NCBI RefSeq assembly: GCF_032062135.1
Contig: NC_092859.1
Location: 31,084,531 to 31,148,530 of the forward strand
Direction: 5' to 3'
DNA: 64,000 nucleotides
DNA from: Pyxicephalus adspersus
Lineage: Eukaryota; Chordata; Amphibia; Anura; Pyxicephalidae
Shown: positions 1-13,131 of the stretch, piece after piece
Layout: every line of letters begins with the position of its first letter
How positions within the stretch are numbered: the first letter of the stretch is position 1
Translations under genes and position numbers: made by a program
Notes under the pieces: generated by a model
Seen by the model: only the letters and a program-made list of their open reading frames with translations
Database searches by the model: none
What the model was told of the DNA's origin: nothing

Positions 1-3000
1 CCGCTTTGCAAGAGTAATAAGTTAAGTGGTTTGCCAGTAATTTTTGCGTAGTGTCTGTGATTTTTCTTTACACTGCCTTTCATGTGGGTAAGTCCTTTGT
101 GTTTGTTGTGTGTATAGCATGTATAGATTCAACAAAGAGGCTAATAACATCAAAGTGGAACTGGTTCCCAATTGGAGCGATTATGTTGTAGAGCCGCCTC
201 TTCTGGCACAGAGGGTATCTCACCGCTAAGACATATGACTGTGTGTTAGGAGAAGATAGGCACTGTACTTAGGGGTTGGTAAAATGTTGCTCTCAGTGGC
301 TAAAACAGTGGCCATACTCTGATGGTAAGGGTGAGCATGTGATTCACTCCCTCTCAGTCATGTGCATTTGACCCAAAACTGTCTTGTAGAGTGGGGAAAG
401 AATCCATAGAACTGTGTAAATTCTCAAGTTTTTAGTTTTAGTTACTGGCCAAAGGGAATGGTCCTTTTAAAAACCAAACGTCGGGCAACAGATAACTAGG
501 AAAGGGGTTCAGAAGACGCCCTACTAGTTTGCCCAGGAATGGTAACAATGTACCACTACTTTCTCAGTGAGGCAGGTAGGCATCTGGTGCCCAAAAGCAT
601 TGGTCATTGTGCATTAAAAAGTAAACCTATTTTATTAAAAAAACATTAATTTTTTGGTGGTGTCGGGGGGGGGGGGTGTCAGGCTGATATCAGGACAAAA
701 GACCTCCATGGCTACGACCCCAGCTGGTGTGTCTGTTGGGGAAAGATGATATTCATACTAAAGATTCTCTTTTTTTTTTTAATAAATGTTGAGGTTTACA
801 AAAAAAGCTTGGTGATTTAAATGGCCCATCCACCAACATCCACCAACAACTGATGTGCTGAGGGTTCCTACTATCCATGCTGAATTTTATTTTTTAGAAA
901 ATTTAACTGGAAGAGCTGGAACACACAAAGGTGGGCAAGAACTCCCTGAAGGACAGGCGCTGAGCTGGGAAATGATGGCAGGGAGAACTTACTTTTGGAG
1001 TATCAAAGACATACAAGAACACAAGGATTGACTTAACCCATTTGACCACGCAGGTATCCAAAATAAAAATGTTGGCTGGACTAGCTGAGATGGATAAATT
1101 GCAGGGACCACAACATTTTGCCAATTTGTAGTAATATTGGCTTTGCCTTCATTATATTTTGTAAATCGATTTTTCTAATTTTTGTTTTAATGGGCTAAAA
1201 TTGCACATTGCACATCATGGTCAATCCCTTGCATTGCTTTATTAAATAAGCCCAGTAACGGTTAATATATTATGTAATGAGCTTTGTGATTACAGCGCAC
1301 CACAGAGCTCTGTCTAACCTCTGGATTTTTTCCTAGCTTGGCCCATGTCATCATCTGTCTTCAAATCTAAATTAAAATACTGTATCCTAAGCCTCCAGCA
1401 ATTGCTCAATTGTGGCTTCAATGAAAAGGCCGCTAAACTCTAAAATTAAAGTTTTCAGACATGAGTCATTGAGGTAAAATACCTTCTACAACGACAACCT
1501 CATTTTGTAGCACTCTTTTCACTCCTTCATACTTCATACTAAATCTAGAGACCCTATTGTTATGATCATGCATCAGTGCATCAAACTGTGGTCATCAGGA
1601 AAGCTGAACTAATTTAAAGCCAAGAATTAATGCTGCTCTGAATTCAGAAATAAATCAATAAATGTATTTGTGTACAAATACAAACAGTGTAAAGACCTAC
1701 ATTTGACCTGGTATCAGTCTCTTGTATTCCCTGTACAGCACAGGTGAGACCGGGAGAAAGGAATTCCCCAAACTTTGGGGGATTTCCTTCAACTTCCTGT
1801 TGTTTCTCTGGGACAGGAAGTAAAGTGATAGATCTGCAACAGTACAAGGCCAGCAGAAAAAAATAAACAACCTGGCAGGGATTTAATCCCAATATTATCT
1901 GATACTATAAAATGGGAACCTACAAGGTGTGAAGCATGTATGTTGCCTCCTTCTACATTTCTTTTTCTGTGGCCATAATACTGATCTTGTTTGCAGTTAA
2001 TATTATGATCTTTAATTTGACCAGTATTCTTACTAAAATGTTATGTTGTAATTGCTTTGCCTTCTCTTCAGATTATCCTATTACAATCAAAATTGAATGT
2101 AACTCTTTGTAATTTACTATTATTACGGTGGACTATTGCAGAGCGTAGTACGTCTGGCTCTCTGTTTGCCAAGATTTCAATCTGAATGCAATGCTGGTAT
2201 GGTGTGAATTTAAAGTATTCGCCATGAGCAATCACCCCTCTTATCACTGTGATTAGAACAGATGGTGCCTGTGATCTTTGGGAATCCAAACCACCTTTTC
2301 AAATATTTAGCAAGGACTAAAAGTCCTCCTCTGTCATAACACTAGGACGAAGCACATCAGTGACATGCCCATCATGCAAAGCACATGAAAAGCAAAAAAA
2401 CTATATTTGCCATCATGCCACACTGTATACAGTTTTCCTAAAAGAACACTCTGATAGACTTTCTTTTAAAGGTTTCAAATTACAAGCTAGAAAGTGGTGG
2501 ACATAGCCAACAAAGGGCCACTGTATGGAATTGACTTTGGACCCCTCAGCCGAATTGACTTGGGGCCCTTGTGGGGGATCATATTGGCTGAGGAGGGTAT
2601 GGGGCCCTCATGCAGTGGCACACTTTGCATCTTTCTATGTCCACCCCTGAACCAAGGATACTCCTTCTGAGAAATTAAAACTAAAGATCTGTTGTCTCTT
2701 GTATAATTGTTCCTCCATAGTTCTATTTAGGAAAGCACAGCAAAACTACTACACTCTCCCAGATAGAGACTGTCCCACAATAGTCAAGAAGGTGACATTT
2801 TCTCTTTATTGGAAACCAAACTAAAGTAGTCCTCTCTCTTTCCTTAAAAATGTAAAATCTCAATTGACTAATTTCCTTGAGTAGCACTCTATTGCTTTTT
2901 TCTTGGAGGACCCTAGTTAACCTAGTTAACATCACTCCACCTAGACTAATCTATGCCCATTCAGTACTAAAGGGCTAAACAATAGCTTTTACAAAACTTC

Positions 3001-3159
3001 CTTAGCCTATACCCACAATATATATCTTTATTTATTTATTGTATGGAGAGAGAGAGATAGAGATATCTCAATTATTGGAAGTTCTAGGATGGAATATGTT
3101 ACCAACAACAACCGAGAAATTACAGTCACCCCTCTTTGTTCCTCTATTAATGTGCTGGT
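1..3159. other. WNT7B intron 1 (inferred), mostly unique AT-rich DNA
   Basis: No coding exon is recognised on either strand; open frames are short and unconserved in appearance. No CpG-rich promoter-like stretch was seen, and no match to the WNT7 signal-peptide exon. It contains a G12 run at 665-676 and a probable small hAT-type repeat at about 2497-2650. Confidence 0.6.
2497..2650. repeat. Small interspersed repeat with inverted ends (hAT-like remnant)
   Basis: The left end reads AGTGGTGGACATAG and the right end reads CTATGTCCACCCCTG, which are inverted complements of each other. The interior is rich in GGGCCC motifs. A related but diverged copy is at about 25333-25502, which also begins GGTGGATGCAGCCAACAGTG. 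No clear target duplication could be called. Confidence 0.5.
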
Positions 3160-3484
3160 CAATTTTATTATTATTATACAGTATTTATAAAGCGCTATCA
3201 TTTTACGCAGCGCTGTACAAAGTCCATAGTAATGTCACTAGCTGTCCCTCAAAGGAGCTCATTGTCTAATGTCCCTACCATGATCATATGTCAATAATAT
3301 ATTCCAAGGTCAGTTTTGGGTGGTAGCCAATTAACCTAACTACATGTTTTTGGGATGTGGGTGGAAATCAGAGTACCTGGAGGAAACCAACGGAAACACG
3401 GGGAGAACCTGCAAACTCCATGCAGATAGTGTCCTAGCCGAGATTCTAACCTGGGACTAACCTCTGAGCCACCGTGCTGCCCCA
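3160..3484 (-). mobile_element. tRNA-derived SINE (V-SINE/DANA-like), nearly full length
   Basis: Read on the minus strand it has a tRNA-like head (GTGGCTCAGAGGTTAG, then a degraded B box), the widespread body GCATGGAGTTTGCAGGTTCT with CCTCCAGGTACTC, and a 3' tail with GGGACATTAGACAATGAGCT, GTACAGCGCTGCGTAAAAT and a terminal (TAATAA)n. The same body and tail recur at 21972, 31051, 47531 and 58062. The tail resembles those mobilised by L2/CR1-type LINEs. Confidence 0.75.
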
Positions 3485-6148
3485 ATTGCAATATAATACA
3501 AAGCGTGTTGGGGGTTCATGTAAGCTTTTGGAAAGGTCTAGTACCTGCAGTCTGTGATCATGGTCCTGAGAGGAAGGGGCATCTAGGTCTTAAAAATTTA
3601 AGGAATGTTACTTTTTTGAAGAAAACTGTTCTAGAAAGAGTTAAACTAGTAAATACAATGTGCCATAAATTAGCTGGCAACCCAGCACATGTAAATTGCA
3701 CTAAAGGCTTTCTATTGAAAAGAAGACTAATTGAAAGGGGTGGTCTGCAATCAGTCAGACATTGTCTCACACTGGTTGACGACTGGGGAGGTGGCATAAT
3801 TTTGGAACTTGTGGGTATGTCATCAGCCCTGAACTTATCTAACTACTGCCAAGATTTGTGACACAAAGGCTAACTTGGTCTTTATTGGGGATTGAACCCT
3901 TGACCCCATAATCCGATAACATGTGTAGGGTCTCTGAGTTGTAAAATGTCCATTACAAATGGGTGAGCTGCTTTGGTGAATGCCTGTGACCTCCCTGGGA
4001 ATAATGGCCCTAGCAACCACAGTTACAAGTTATGTCTTTTGTCCGGATCCTCCCTTAAGATGATGGGTATGGCTGTCATTAGACCAACTTGGGCCCATTT
4101 CCATTCACTTGGAGGAGATTGCTGCAATCCTGGGATCCTAATCAGTCTGAGACAGATAATGTGCTAATTTGTGATTCACACCATCACATGCTAACCACAG
4201 GATAGAGGGCAAAAGGTCAGAACAGCACAACTGGGGATAACTGAAGCAAATCTTTAATAATCAAATTTTAACTTTTTATTTTATACGTTACAGAATGTAT
4301 CAGTAGGGACTATGAGACTTCTGTTGCTCATTCTGAGTCACAGTTTAAAGGGTATGTCCACATATAACCCAAAAACCTCCCTCTATAGTGTGTCCCTATG
4401 AATCATTTCCTGCCATTGAAACACATGGACCTGGAAGATTCCCACCAGGAAATATTTGAGGGAATGTCAGATTCCCTGTTTTATGAATAGAGCCCATAGT
4501 GTGTGAGTAGGCTCAATGTGTCAAGGCAGCAACATTGTTTATCTGTGAAATTGATGTATGCATGTAGAGAGACATATGAGGGAAAGAGTTATGTAGTTTA
4601 GCAGACAGGGTTGACTATGTTGGTTGGGATTTCACTACATCCGCCATTATATGAAGATAAGGACACCCAATGGCAGAATGAGTGTTACTGTCAAGATCAG
4701 CAATAAAAACTGCAAAAAAAGCAGAAAATGTAGCCACCACATAAGGACTGGTAAGCTGCAACATATTTTGTTTGTGGGTTTAAAGCACTTTTAATGATAA
4801 CAATACTTGTGGATGCTGATTGGTTTATGCCTACTTGGTGCCAAATGTTTGTGGCCCATGCTAGCGGCATTGTTCTCCTGTCACAGGTAGACCTCCTGAA
4901 GACATTGGAGTAGTGAGCAGCCTTTGACTAAACATGCTTGTCAAATCAATGGAGTTTCCTTGGGAAGGAATGCTAAGTTCACCCTTATTAAAGTTTTTTT
5001 GGGTTAAAAATATTCTCTTAATGGTTTAGCATGCTTCAATCTCAACCTAGACTAGCCTCAATGTTTGCAACTTTGGGACTTATATCTCCACTGGCTGGGG
5101 TTGGTATTGGACAAATAACAGTTGAGTCCAAATTAGCCTCATTGTATTCACCTGGGTTTAGTGTTGTTTGAGTTTCCCTTGTTTTCATTGTCATATTTTT
5201 GGAGTATTGTTCTTCCTTTGTGCAATTCAAGGCCTCTATTGGTTGGATTTATGGTACTGATCACTCTTTTGAGCACCATAAGTATGTGAGTTCAGTATAA
5301 GTTGAACAAATCTGTTGAACCAAACTGTTTGCATATCTTACTTTACAGAGCCATTCTAACCAATATTTTTCTCAGGGCTTATATGTTCTTGATGCCCATA
5401 ATTCACAAAATGTTGGTGTGTTCTATTGCGTCCAACTTTTGGTACAGCAAAACAGCATCTCCTGAAAGGTCATGTTGCAAGTTAAACATTTGTGTCTCCT
5501 AAGTCTGATCCTGAAAACATGACACATATTTCATACTTATTATAAAGTTATAAAGTTCATTATATGAATATACAATGATTATTTCAACCACCACCACATT
5601 CAAGGACTGTAAGCTTTCCATGCTTTGCTAATGAAGAAAAAGTTGTCTTGGAAATGACATTCAAAATGACCATGATCATCTTGTCTTTTCAGTGAGCTGC
5701 TGTTGACTGACATATTTTTGATTCATCCCCCCGGAGAGTTATTGTCTGTTCATGGTGAATAGCACAATCTTGTATTGGTACCAATTTGTGCCTCTCTCTT
5801 CCAAAAAGAAAAAACGACATGTTGACTCAAGAGTTATATTTTTCCCAGACAAGTAAACAGTTGGATGGCTTTGGAAGTCCCATGTACCACCATGGCAACC
5901 AATGACCAGCTTAAACTTTCTGATTCAGTTGTGTCTGTCTTGATTGTAAAGACCAATTAGATGGTGTACAATGTATACAAATAGTTGTGTAATCTTTGGC
6001 TGCTGTCTGTCAGACAACATGGAATGGATAATAACATATTTTGGACATGAGTTTTAGGATTTCCCAGGACTGTTTGGCATCCTGAAAAAACAAATGAGGG
6101 GCAGTGTCGGGTTGGAGAAGAGAGGGAGGTGGACAGGGAAAGGAGTAA
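3485..6148. other. Intron 1 stretch without recognised features
   Basis: Contains a 118-residue + strand open frame (3505-3861) with no recognisable domain or coding signature, overlapped by a minus-strand frame. The rest is unique-looking AT-rich sequence. An RFX-like half site CATGGCAAC is at 5891-5899. Confidence 0.5.
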
Positions 6149-6400
6149 AGCTACGTACACACTTCCAATTATTATCGTTTGTAAACGAACGACGAACGAT
6201 CCTGCACGATATCTGCGAACGATCGTATAGCACCGATCCTGTACATACAGATAACGACAGTTCGTTCATCGCGCATGCTCAGAACATGCACGATCCTCGT
6301 TCGTCGGCGTCGTTGGTTACTTTTTTTACAAACGATTTTTGGCCAATCGGTCGTTCCTCGCTCATTTCCAACGATAAAAATTGGACGTGTGTACGCAGCT
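6149..6400 (+). mobile_element. MITE family A, copy 1 (252 bp), 3-bp target duplication TAA
   Basis: Terminal inverted repeats of about 30 bp: the left end is AGCTACGTACACACTTCCAA and the right end is its near complement, ending GTGTGTACGCAGCT. Identical TAA triplets flank it (6146-6148 and 6401-6403). The interior is rich in CGATCGT/ACGAACGA motifs and has no transposase. Related copies are at 53531 and 62938. A 116-residue frame crossing it is not a gene. Confidence 0.8.
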
Positions 6401-9400
6401 TAAGTTGTGCTGGGAAAAGAATAGAGGATGTGCTCTGTACATAACATCAGCATAAGAAGGAGAAGAGAGTTATAGTGAGCTAGGTCAACAGGTATTTTTT
6501 ACACATTTAAGACAGATAGATATGAAGAGATGCTTTTAATAGTATATTAACCAACCAAAAGGGAACAATAGGAGAAATGTTAGGGATTCATTCTCTTTAA
6601 AGTCTTGTCCATTGACAATGGTGATTAGTTATCTAAAAGGAATGAATGTCTGAAGATTTCAGTCTGTATTGTAATTTATAAAGTGTATTTAGGCTTTATG
6701 TCAATATTGCATACAATACGACAATTAAATGATAACAATGATGCAAGGTGTCTGGATCTGCAGCAGGGATTGGTATATATTACTTAGGGATGAATATTCA
6801 GCTCTCTCCTCTGTTTACTTCCAGTGAGTCATTTCTGATATGTCTATTACCCTTTTATATGTCTGCTGTTCGAGTTGTCGAGCATAATAATATTTATATA
6901 TAGATCTAGTAAATACAGATCTTATAATATATGTTCTAGTTGTCGAGCATAATTATATTTATATATAGATCACTGCCACCCTATAAAAGGAACCATCTGC
7001 AAGATTTCATGGCAAGATCACCAGGGATATTCTAATAAAAGCCGCAGATATTAAAAAATAATGACTTTTGAAACTACTACACAAGCTTGCAAAGATTATC
7101 TGAGATATTATTGATTGGCTTTGCATAAACCTTTAGGGAACATTGCATATTAGCATTTGTCACAAGAAATTGTAATCAGGTGTATACATCAAATTATACT
7201 TTAAGGAGCCTTTAAATGGTGCAATCACTTCAACATTCTGCAAATTCTTATCATGAGCAAATGACGCCAATAGATTCCGATGAATCATGAAAAATTGTTT
7301 GTAAACAGTACATACACACAGCAACAGTACTACAGCCTAAACTACCTTACCAGCTTGATGTCCACCCTGGATTAGCAACCAGATGCTAAACATCTACTCA
7401 TATTAACAGCCCTTTTTTGTATGACATCTTAATATATTGCTGTTTACCTTGGTATGACTATTTAAAAAGACCCCACCACCAACAACTATTCTAAAGCCCT
7501 TGGTAAAAAAAAACTCTTTATTCAGCATTTAACCTGAAATGTTGTGAGGAACACTGCTAAAACAAACTCATTTAGGGTTAGTGGTGAAAATTTGTGGTGG
7601 CGGTCAAAATGCAACCCTTACAGAGAAATAAAAAAAATTGATGTCATGTAAGTGGTTCTGCCAAGTAGTCTTGGTGCCAGAGTTAGGCAACGCCATTAGA
7701 TGTGAAATCAATAAGCCACAGCTTAATGAAACCCCAGCAACGTCTGGAACCACAGAACCCTGATTAAAAAATGGCTGCTGTAGAGTGTCGTTCTATAAAG
7801 AGACAGCTGCTGATATTACAACCCTGATATCAGCGCCCATCGGAGCTTTTTTTATTTAACAAGGCGATTTTATTTTTGGCTGTTACAACAGGGTCATCCA
7901 TTTTTATCATTCAAGAGCTGTTAGTGGAAGCACTCCGCTTTACTCTCATGTTGCATTGTCTGCAACCTTGTTGTATATCTTAGTGGTTGTGACCCTGAAT
8001 TTGCTTGTCATAGGTGAGTCATTTCAATAGTCATTACTGTTTTTACAGTATAATTCCTGTAGTCAATCACACAATCCTCTTTAACCATGTGTTTTTAATG
8101 TCTGAAGTTTTTGTTCTTGTCTATGGAAATTCCCGACTGTTTAGGTACACATAAGGATTGTCCTAAAGCACAGCTGTACTTTGCACGTAGTGTGCCCCCC
8201 CCTTTTTTAAAGCAATACTAAATTACAATTGTTAAGTGTCCTATACATTTTTTCATCCCAGTTTAAGTGTGCCTGACGTAAACTTTAGAAGTAGAACTGT
8301 TTTTGATAAAGAAAACCTCTTCAGATCAACTTTAAGCATCAAAAAGATTTAGCAGATACCAGCCTGCACCTGGATTTGTAAATATTGAAAGCAATCAAGT
8401 ACACTTGGTAAAAATAAAAGTTGTTATATTGTAGGGTATGGTATGTTCTAGGCCTAACCAAGAAGGGAATGACCTGGAGCCATGTAACATGCTTTTCCAG
8501 GTATTTACCCTCAAATACAGCACACTTGGCACATTCTTTCTGAAGTTTCTCAAGTTTTTTAACTCTAAAATTTTGTTTTTATGTCAAGTCACCAAAATAC
8601 TGTTCCACTGTTGCTATCATTTCTGAATTGTTAAAATTCATTACATTTCTGTAAGGTTTGGAAACAGAAAATTGATCTGAACTGAACTGAAGCAGTATCT
8701 AGTGAATAGGGTTGATATTTTATGCACTAAACCCCCAAATTCTTCAGAAGGGTCATTGTCTTGTGAGCCTTGTGAGAAGCAGCATCTGCAGCATCCTCCA
8801 CCATTTTATTGCCTTTAATTGAAATTACATGTTAGAATAGTATTCAGCAATAAATGTTTTTGCCCTTCTAAGGATAGTGAGTCATCAAAATACTTTCCTT
8901 ATCAAAAAATGTGGCCATGACCTTTCCTGCTGAATTTTTCCTCTTAAATTTCTTCAGCAGTGGAGAACCCTAAGGATAGCTTGAAACAATTGTTAATGAA
9001 TATTTCCACCGACAATAGCAGTAGCCTCACTCCACAGTTAAAGAAATGTAAGATAAAACATTTAGTAGGACCACAGTTTTTATGATAATGAAAATACTGG
9101 GTAAAATGGTCATTGCAGAATACTACTCTAATTTGCAGTTTTGATGAACTATCATTGCTCTGCTTTTTGAGGGAAAGACTGCCTTCTCTCTCGTAGTAAA
9201 AAGGAGTGATCTGTTGTTTAGTGATCCAGAATGGCGGTTCATAAAATAATGTCAGGGGACATCTTTACTAGATTTTCCCTGAGACAATTAGGAGCAATTA
9301 TCTTGAGCAACAGAAATCTAGCATGTGTATAAGGCTTAAGAGACTTGGGAGTGCATTGCTGGTAGATAAGCAGCAGTGTTTCAATTACTTCGTAGAGGAA

Positions 9401-12385
9401 GGCTTTTAGATTGATTTTTGGTGATTAGCAGGAAAAGCAGTGAGCTAGCTACAGAGCACGGAGATGAGAACTACAGCAACCCCCCTCTGAATAATATACC
9501 ATGGTTGCAAAAAAGATACATTTGAATATATGATTTTTGGAGCAATTAACTTTAAAAAAAAGATTAGACAGCAGGAAGAACCCAAAACATGCATAACCCC
9601 AGAATTAAGCAATCATGTACTGATTGGCTGTGAGCAGTTAGTTGATTAAGCCTAACTAGAACATCATAGAAACCATGGTACCATTCTTAGGTCCTCCACT
9701 GTATCTACCTCAGATGTGGGTGCATATCACCTGCAGAATTCTTTATTCTCCAAACAAACTTGCATGGTGTCCACATAACTTAAAATCAACTGTATTGATC
9801 AAGCAGAAAGGAATTTAATCCACCCACTTCTCCCTTTTTATATGCTTTTCTCTGCTGGGGCTTAATCTTAGTGCAGTGGAATGTCCTAATTTCTGCTGGA
9901 TCCCTCATCATCCTCCACCCTACTACCCTGAAACCCCACTTCTGCTTTTCCTTTTATCCTTGTTCCTCAGCCCTCTATAGGACACAATGTAGATCTTTTC
10001 ACTATTTTTCATGTATATTGTTTATGATTCTTTATCCTTCTTTTTTATCTAATTTTCAAAAGTCATCCTTCTAATGACCCAATGTACCTCTGCTTTGTTA
10101 TATCTATACCTCTAAAATTAGTTTGAGTCTTTTGTCCCATGAACCTTTCATATTATATTTATATAACGGTTGATGATGTAGCTTTCTCTTTTATGCAAAA
10201 ACAATGAAAAATATACCCAATGAAGTAGCAGTTTAGTTTACCAAAAATGTAAAAAGGGAACTAAAATGAAAAAATAGAGAGCAAAGAAAGGGGGGCTTTT
10301 TGGTAAGTATAAACAATTTACTTTTGTTAAAAGAAAATAATGTACAAAATAATGAATTAGTGTAGTGAGAATTTGCCCAAAGAGGCACTAGACAGAGTGT
10401 TACTGATATCACTAAAATATAAATGAAGAAAGTCCAAAAGGAGGAACGCAATTGTCTTGTTTTCCTGGAGTGTTTTGCTGTTACGGGTTTCCTTCCCTGG
10501 GGAAAATATAATATCTAAAATATGATATTGTTTATCATTGATATGACAAGAACTTCCTGCTGGAAAATATCACTCCACCATTGTTGTTTTGGATAACCCC
10601 CTGATTCCATAATAATAAAAAAAAAATTATATTTTTTTTTCTATATTATCTTCAACTACGAAGCAGTTTATTACCCTTGTAACTTAGATGACAAAGACCA
10701 TAGAGATGCCTTTTAAGGACATTGGAAATTAAGCTGCTTCTCAGACTATGTTGTTACAACATTGTCTTCCACTACAAATATCATTTGTTTCTTCAGCACC
10801 AGACAGAAGACATCAGTGCTTAGAACAAAATGGCCGCCCCCATGCCTCGTCTGCCTAACAAAAACCTGAAGATGCAGTCCAGACAGGTCACTGTAATCTT
10901 TATCCCTAATGTAAAGAGACAGAGTAGACTAATGACCTAAAATATTTAACTAAGTGACAGTTATTTCCAGGTCAGAATAGGAAGGGGCTTAGAAAGCTAA
11001 AGGCTCGGACTAGTCTAAAAGGGCAAATCACAGAAAGCAAAGTGTGATCCCCCTAAAGTATTATCCAGACGGTTGTTGTGGTTAGTGCTTTTTACCTTGT
11101 ACAGTTTTAAAACAAATAGTTTTTGGAGTCCCTGTGCTTACTACCAGGATCATGTGACAAATGTGAGGACTTAAGCACATCTATTGATTTTTTTAGACTT
11201 TTTCAATGTCCTGCCAGTGCATGGCAAACTGTCAGTTCCTTGTCTAATAAGGGTGCCCTTTTTGGTCATTGAGGTGCATTTATGGGATAGAAAGAGGGTG
11301 TTTTTTTCTCTTATTGGCCTCCTTTTGATCTATTAAATAAAAAGTTAAATAAAGTTCTGCTGACCTTAGCACTTACCATGCCTGTACCTTGCTTCTGGTT
11401 TGCTGGCTACCATTTGTTTGAAATCTAGCTTCTAAATTGCTAAATATGCTTCCTGTTTGAGGGTGGCTATGTTGCTTTGCAAGGTCTTATGGAGTAAGTC
11501 TGTAGCGACCCTTTTGTGTTTCCCCCCAGGTAGGATAACCTGACAGTCTTTGTGTTTTCACAAACAGGTAGCCTGAAGCCCTGCACCTGAAGCCATTCTC
11601 CTGCAAGCCTGCAAGGGCTTTGGGGGGAAATAGCATTGAGTTTTGTTATACCTTGATTTTGATCAAAATACCTTTTGATCATGTTAGAAATTTAGAGCTG
11701 TCCTGTGTCCTGTAATCTCAAAGAGTCAGTAGTTTAATAATAGACTGCTGGACAGGGCTGACAGCAAAGGATATACCAAAGGGTATATTTTTACATAATT
11801 TGTATACTGAACTTGTTTAATGAAAGTGCAAGTAATTGATTCTGTGGGAACTAAGATAGAATTCTCAGTTCCTTTAGAGGTAGCTAGAGATGAGTGAATG
11901 TAGTTATAGAAGTTTGCTTTGTTAATGGTATAAGGGTGAGGTGACTATAAATGGTCCTTGGGAACTCATCCCTTGGTCCATTGATAGTGTCATTCAAAGC
12001 CCCATCAGTTCAGATTTACTTCCTCTAATTTTTTATCTGGATAAACATGCAAGGGGCTCCATGCTTTGAGTACACAGAATAATATCAAAGAATATAGTTT
12101 CAGGTGCCTTGGATGTTATGGGGTAGTTTTGCCCATGCCACCTTAACTTTTAAAATGTTGTGTTAAGATTAGATGGCCAAGGACTACGGACTACAGACAT
12201 GACACAGGTGTTGTTTGAGATGGAAAACCAATTCCAGGAGACTGTCATGGAGTGGGGATGTAGTGATCACTGCCATTACAACACCTTTTTATATCTTTTT
12301 TTATCAATGGTCCCACTCCCAGTACTAGGATCAGTAAGGAACCAGGCAGTAATCACTTACAGACAATAGGTTGGGCACCAAGAGC
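6401..12385. other. Intron 1 stretch, AT-rich, mostly unique
   Basis: No exon is recognised. It includes a local tandem duplication (6873-6972) and homopolymer-rich stretches near 10610-10650. A dispersed repeat remnant at about 12165-12320 shares the core ATCACTGC(C/T)ATTACAAC with 32600-32770. Confidence 0.5.
6873..6972. repeat. Local tandem duplication, period about 65 bp
   Basis: AGTTGTCGAGCATAAT followed by an ATATTTATATATAGATC block occurs at 6873-6907 and again at 6938-6972, with one A/T difference in the aligned core. Confidence 0.75.
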
Positions 12386-12407
12386 ATAGATAGATAGATA
12401 GATAGAT
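12386..12407. repeat. (GATA)n microsatellite
   Basis: About five uninterrupted copies of the tetranucleotide, in intron 1 roughly 500 bp upstream of WNT7B exon 2. Confidence 0.9.
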
Positions 12408-12556
12408 CCTTTTTTGTACATGTGGTACTGTGTGGTGTGATGTACTGCAGACCTGTTGCGTTGGGGTGCCATTTCAGTAAATGCACCACTGGTTCACTAA
12501 TGCAGGTTACACCGCGCATGTGTGAACAGGGCCCTGTATAATATAGATTTCCTTTA

Positions 12557-12675
12557 ATTATTGAAACCCAAGTAAATATTGTAACCTAAGTAATTCATTA
12601 TTGTAACCTAAGTTATTATTGTAACCTAAGTAATTGATTATTGTAACCTAAGTTATTATTGTAACGTAAGTAATG
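12557..12675. repeat. Minisatellite of alternating 18- and 21-bp units
   Basis: Six units of ATTATTGTAACCTAAGT with alternating TAATTC/TAATTG or no extension, the last with CGTAAG for CCTAAG. It ends about 230 bp before the exon 2 acceptor. Confidence 0.85.
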
Positions 12676-12904
12676 TCTTACACTTGGTCATTTCAGACAT
12701 AGCATGTGAAAAACAAAATGCATTATCACCTAATATACAGTAATATCACCTAAAAATACCAATTAACATATTTTTCTGTTAATATAATTGACATTTATAA
12801 ATGTCCTCAATTTAAATATTTTATTTTTTTATATATACAGAATTTTTTTAGGCTTTGAGAGAACATTTGTTTTCATTCTGTTTAACCTTTTTATTTCTTT
12901 CTAG

Positions 12905-13131
12905 AGCTTTGTCATCCGTGGTGGCTTTGGGAGCAAACATCATCTGCAACAAGATTCCAGGGTTGGCGCCTCGGCAAAGAGCCATCTGCGAGAGCCGCCC
13001 GGATGCTATTATAGTTATTGGAGAAGGGGCACAGATGGGGATCAATGAATGCCAGTATCAGTTCCGCTACTCCCGATGGAACTGCTCAGCACTCGGAGAG
13101 AGGACAGTATTCGGACAAGAGCTACGAGTAG
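12905..13131 (+). CDS. WNT7B: WNT7B exon 2 (residues 25-99 plus split codons 24 and 100)
   Basis: The acceptor is TTTCTTTCTAG and the donor is G|GTAAGC. The exon starts with the third base of a split codon, probably Gly24, reads [20 protein letters not shown] onward and ends with the first base of Gly100. It encodes the start of the mature N-terminal alpha-helical domain, with Cys38, Cys52, Cys73 and Cys84 and the conserved N-glycosylation sequon Asn83-Cys-Ser in [10 protein letters not shown]. Tyr79-Ser80 before Arg81-Trp82 differs from the Phe-Gly that I recall in mammalian WNT7B, so it may be lineage-specific. An open frame runs upstream to an ATG at 12855, but those residues are intronic pyrimidine-tract translation and not the true start. 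Phase and length match the vertebrate WNT7 exon 2. Confidence 0.96.

Noticed and set aside
3505..3861. 118-codon + strand frame following a SINE
   Set aside because: No family recognised and no supporting context; an overlapping 79-codon minus frame is equally good.
6094..6444. 116-codon + strand frame
   Set aside because: Covers MITE family A copy 1 with its palindromic ends; no protein features.
12855..12904. ATG upstream in frame with WNT7B exon 2 as an alternative start
   Set aside because: The in-between residues translate an intronic pyrimidine tract and acceptor; exon phase and family structure require an upstream exon 1.
1..12904. WNT7B exon 1 or promoter in the 5' part of the window
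   Set aside because: No signal-peptide-like short frame with a phase-2 donor and no CpG-rich region was recognised; it is presumably upstream of the window.
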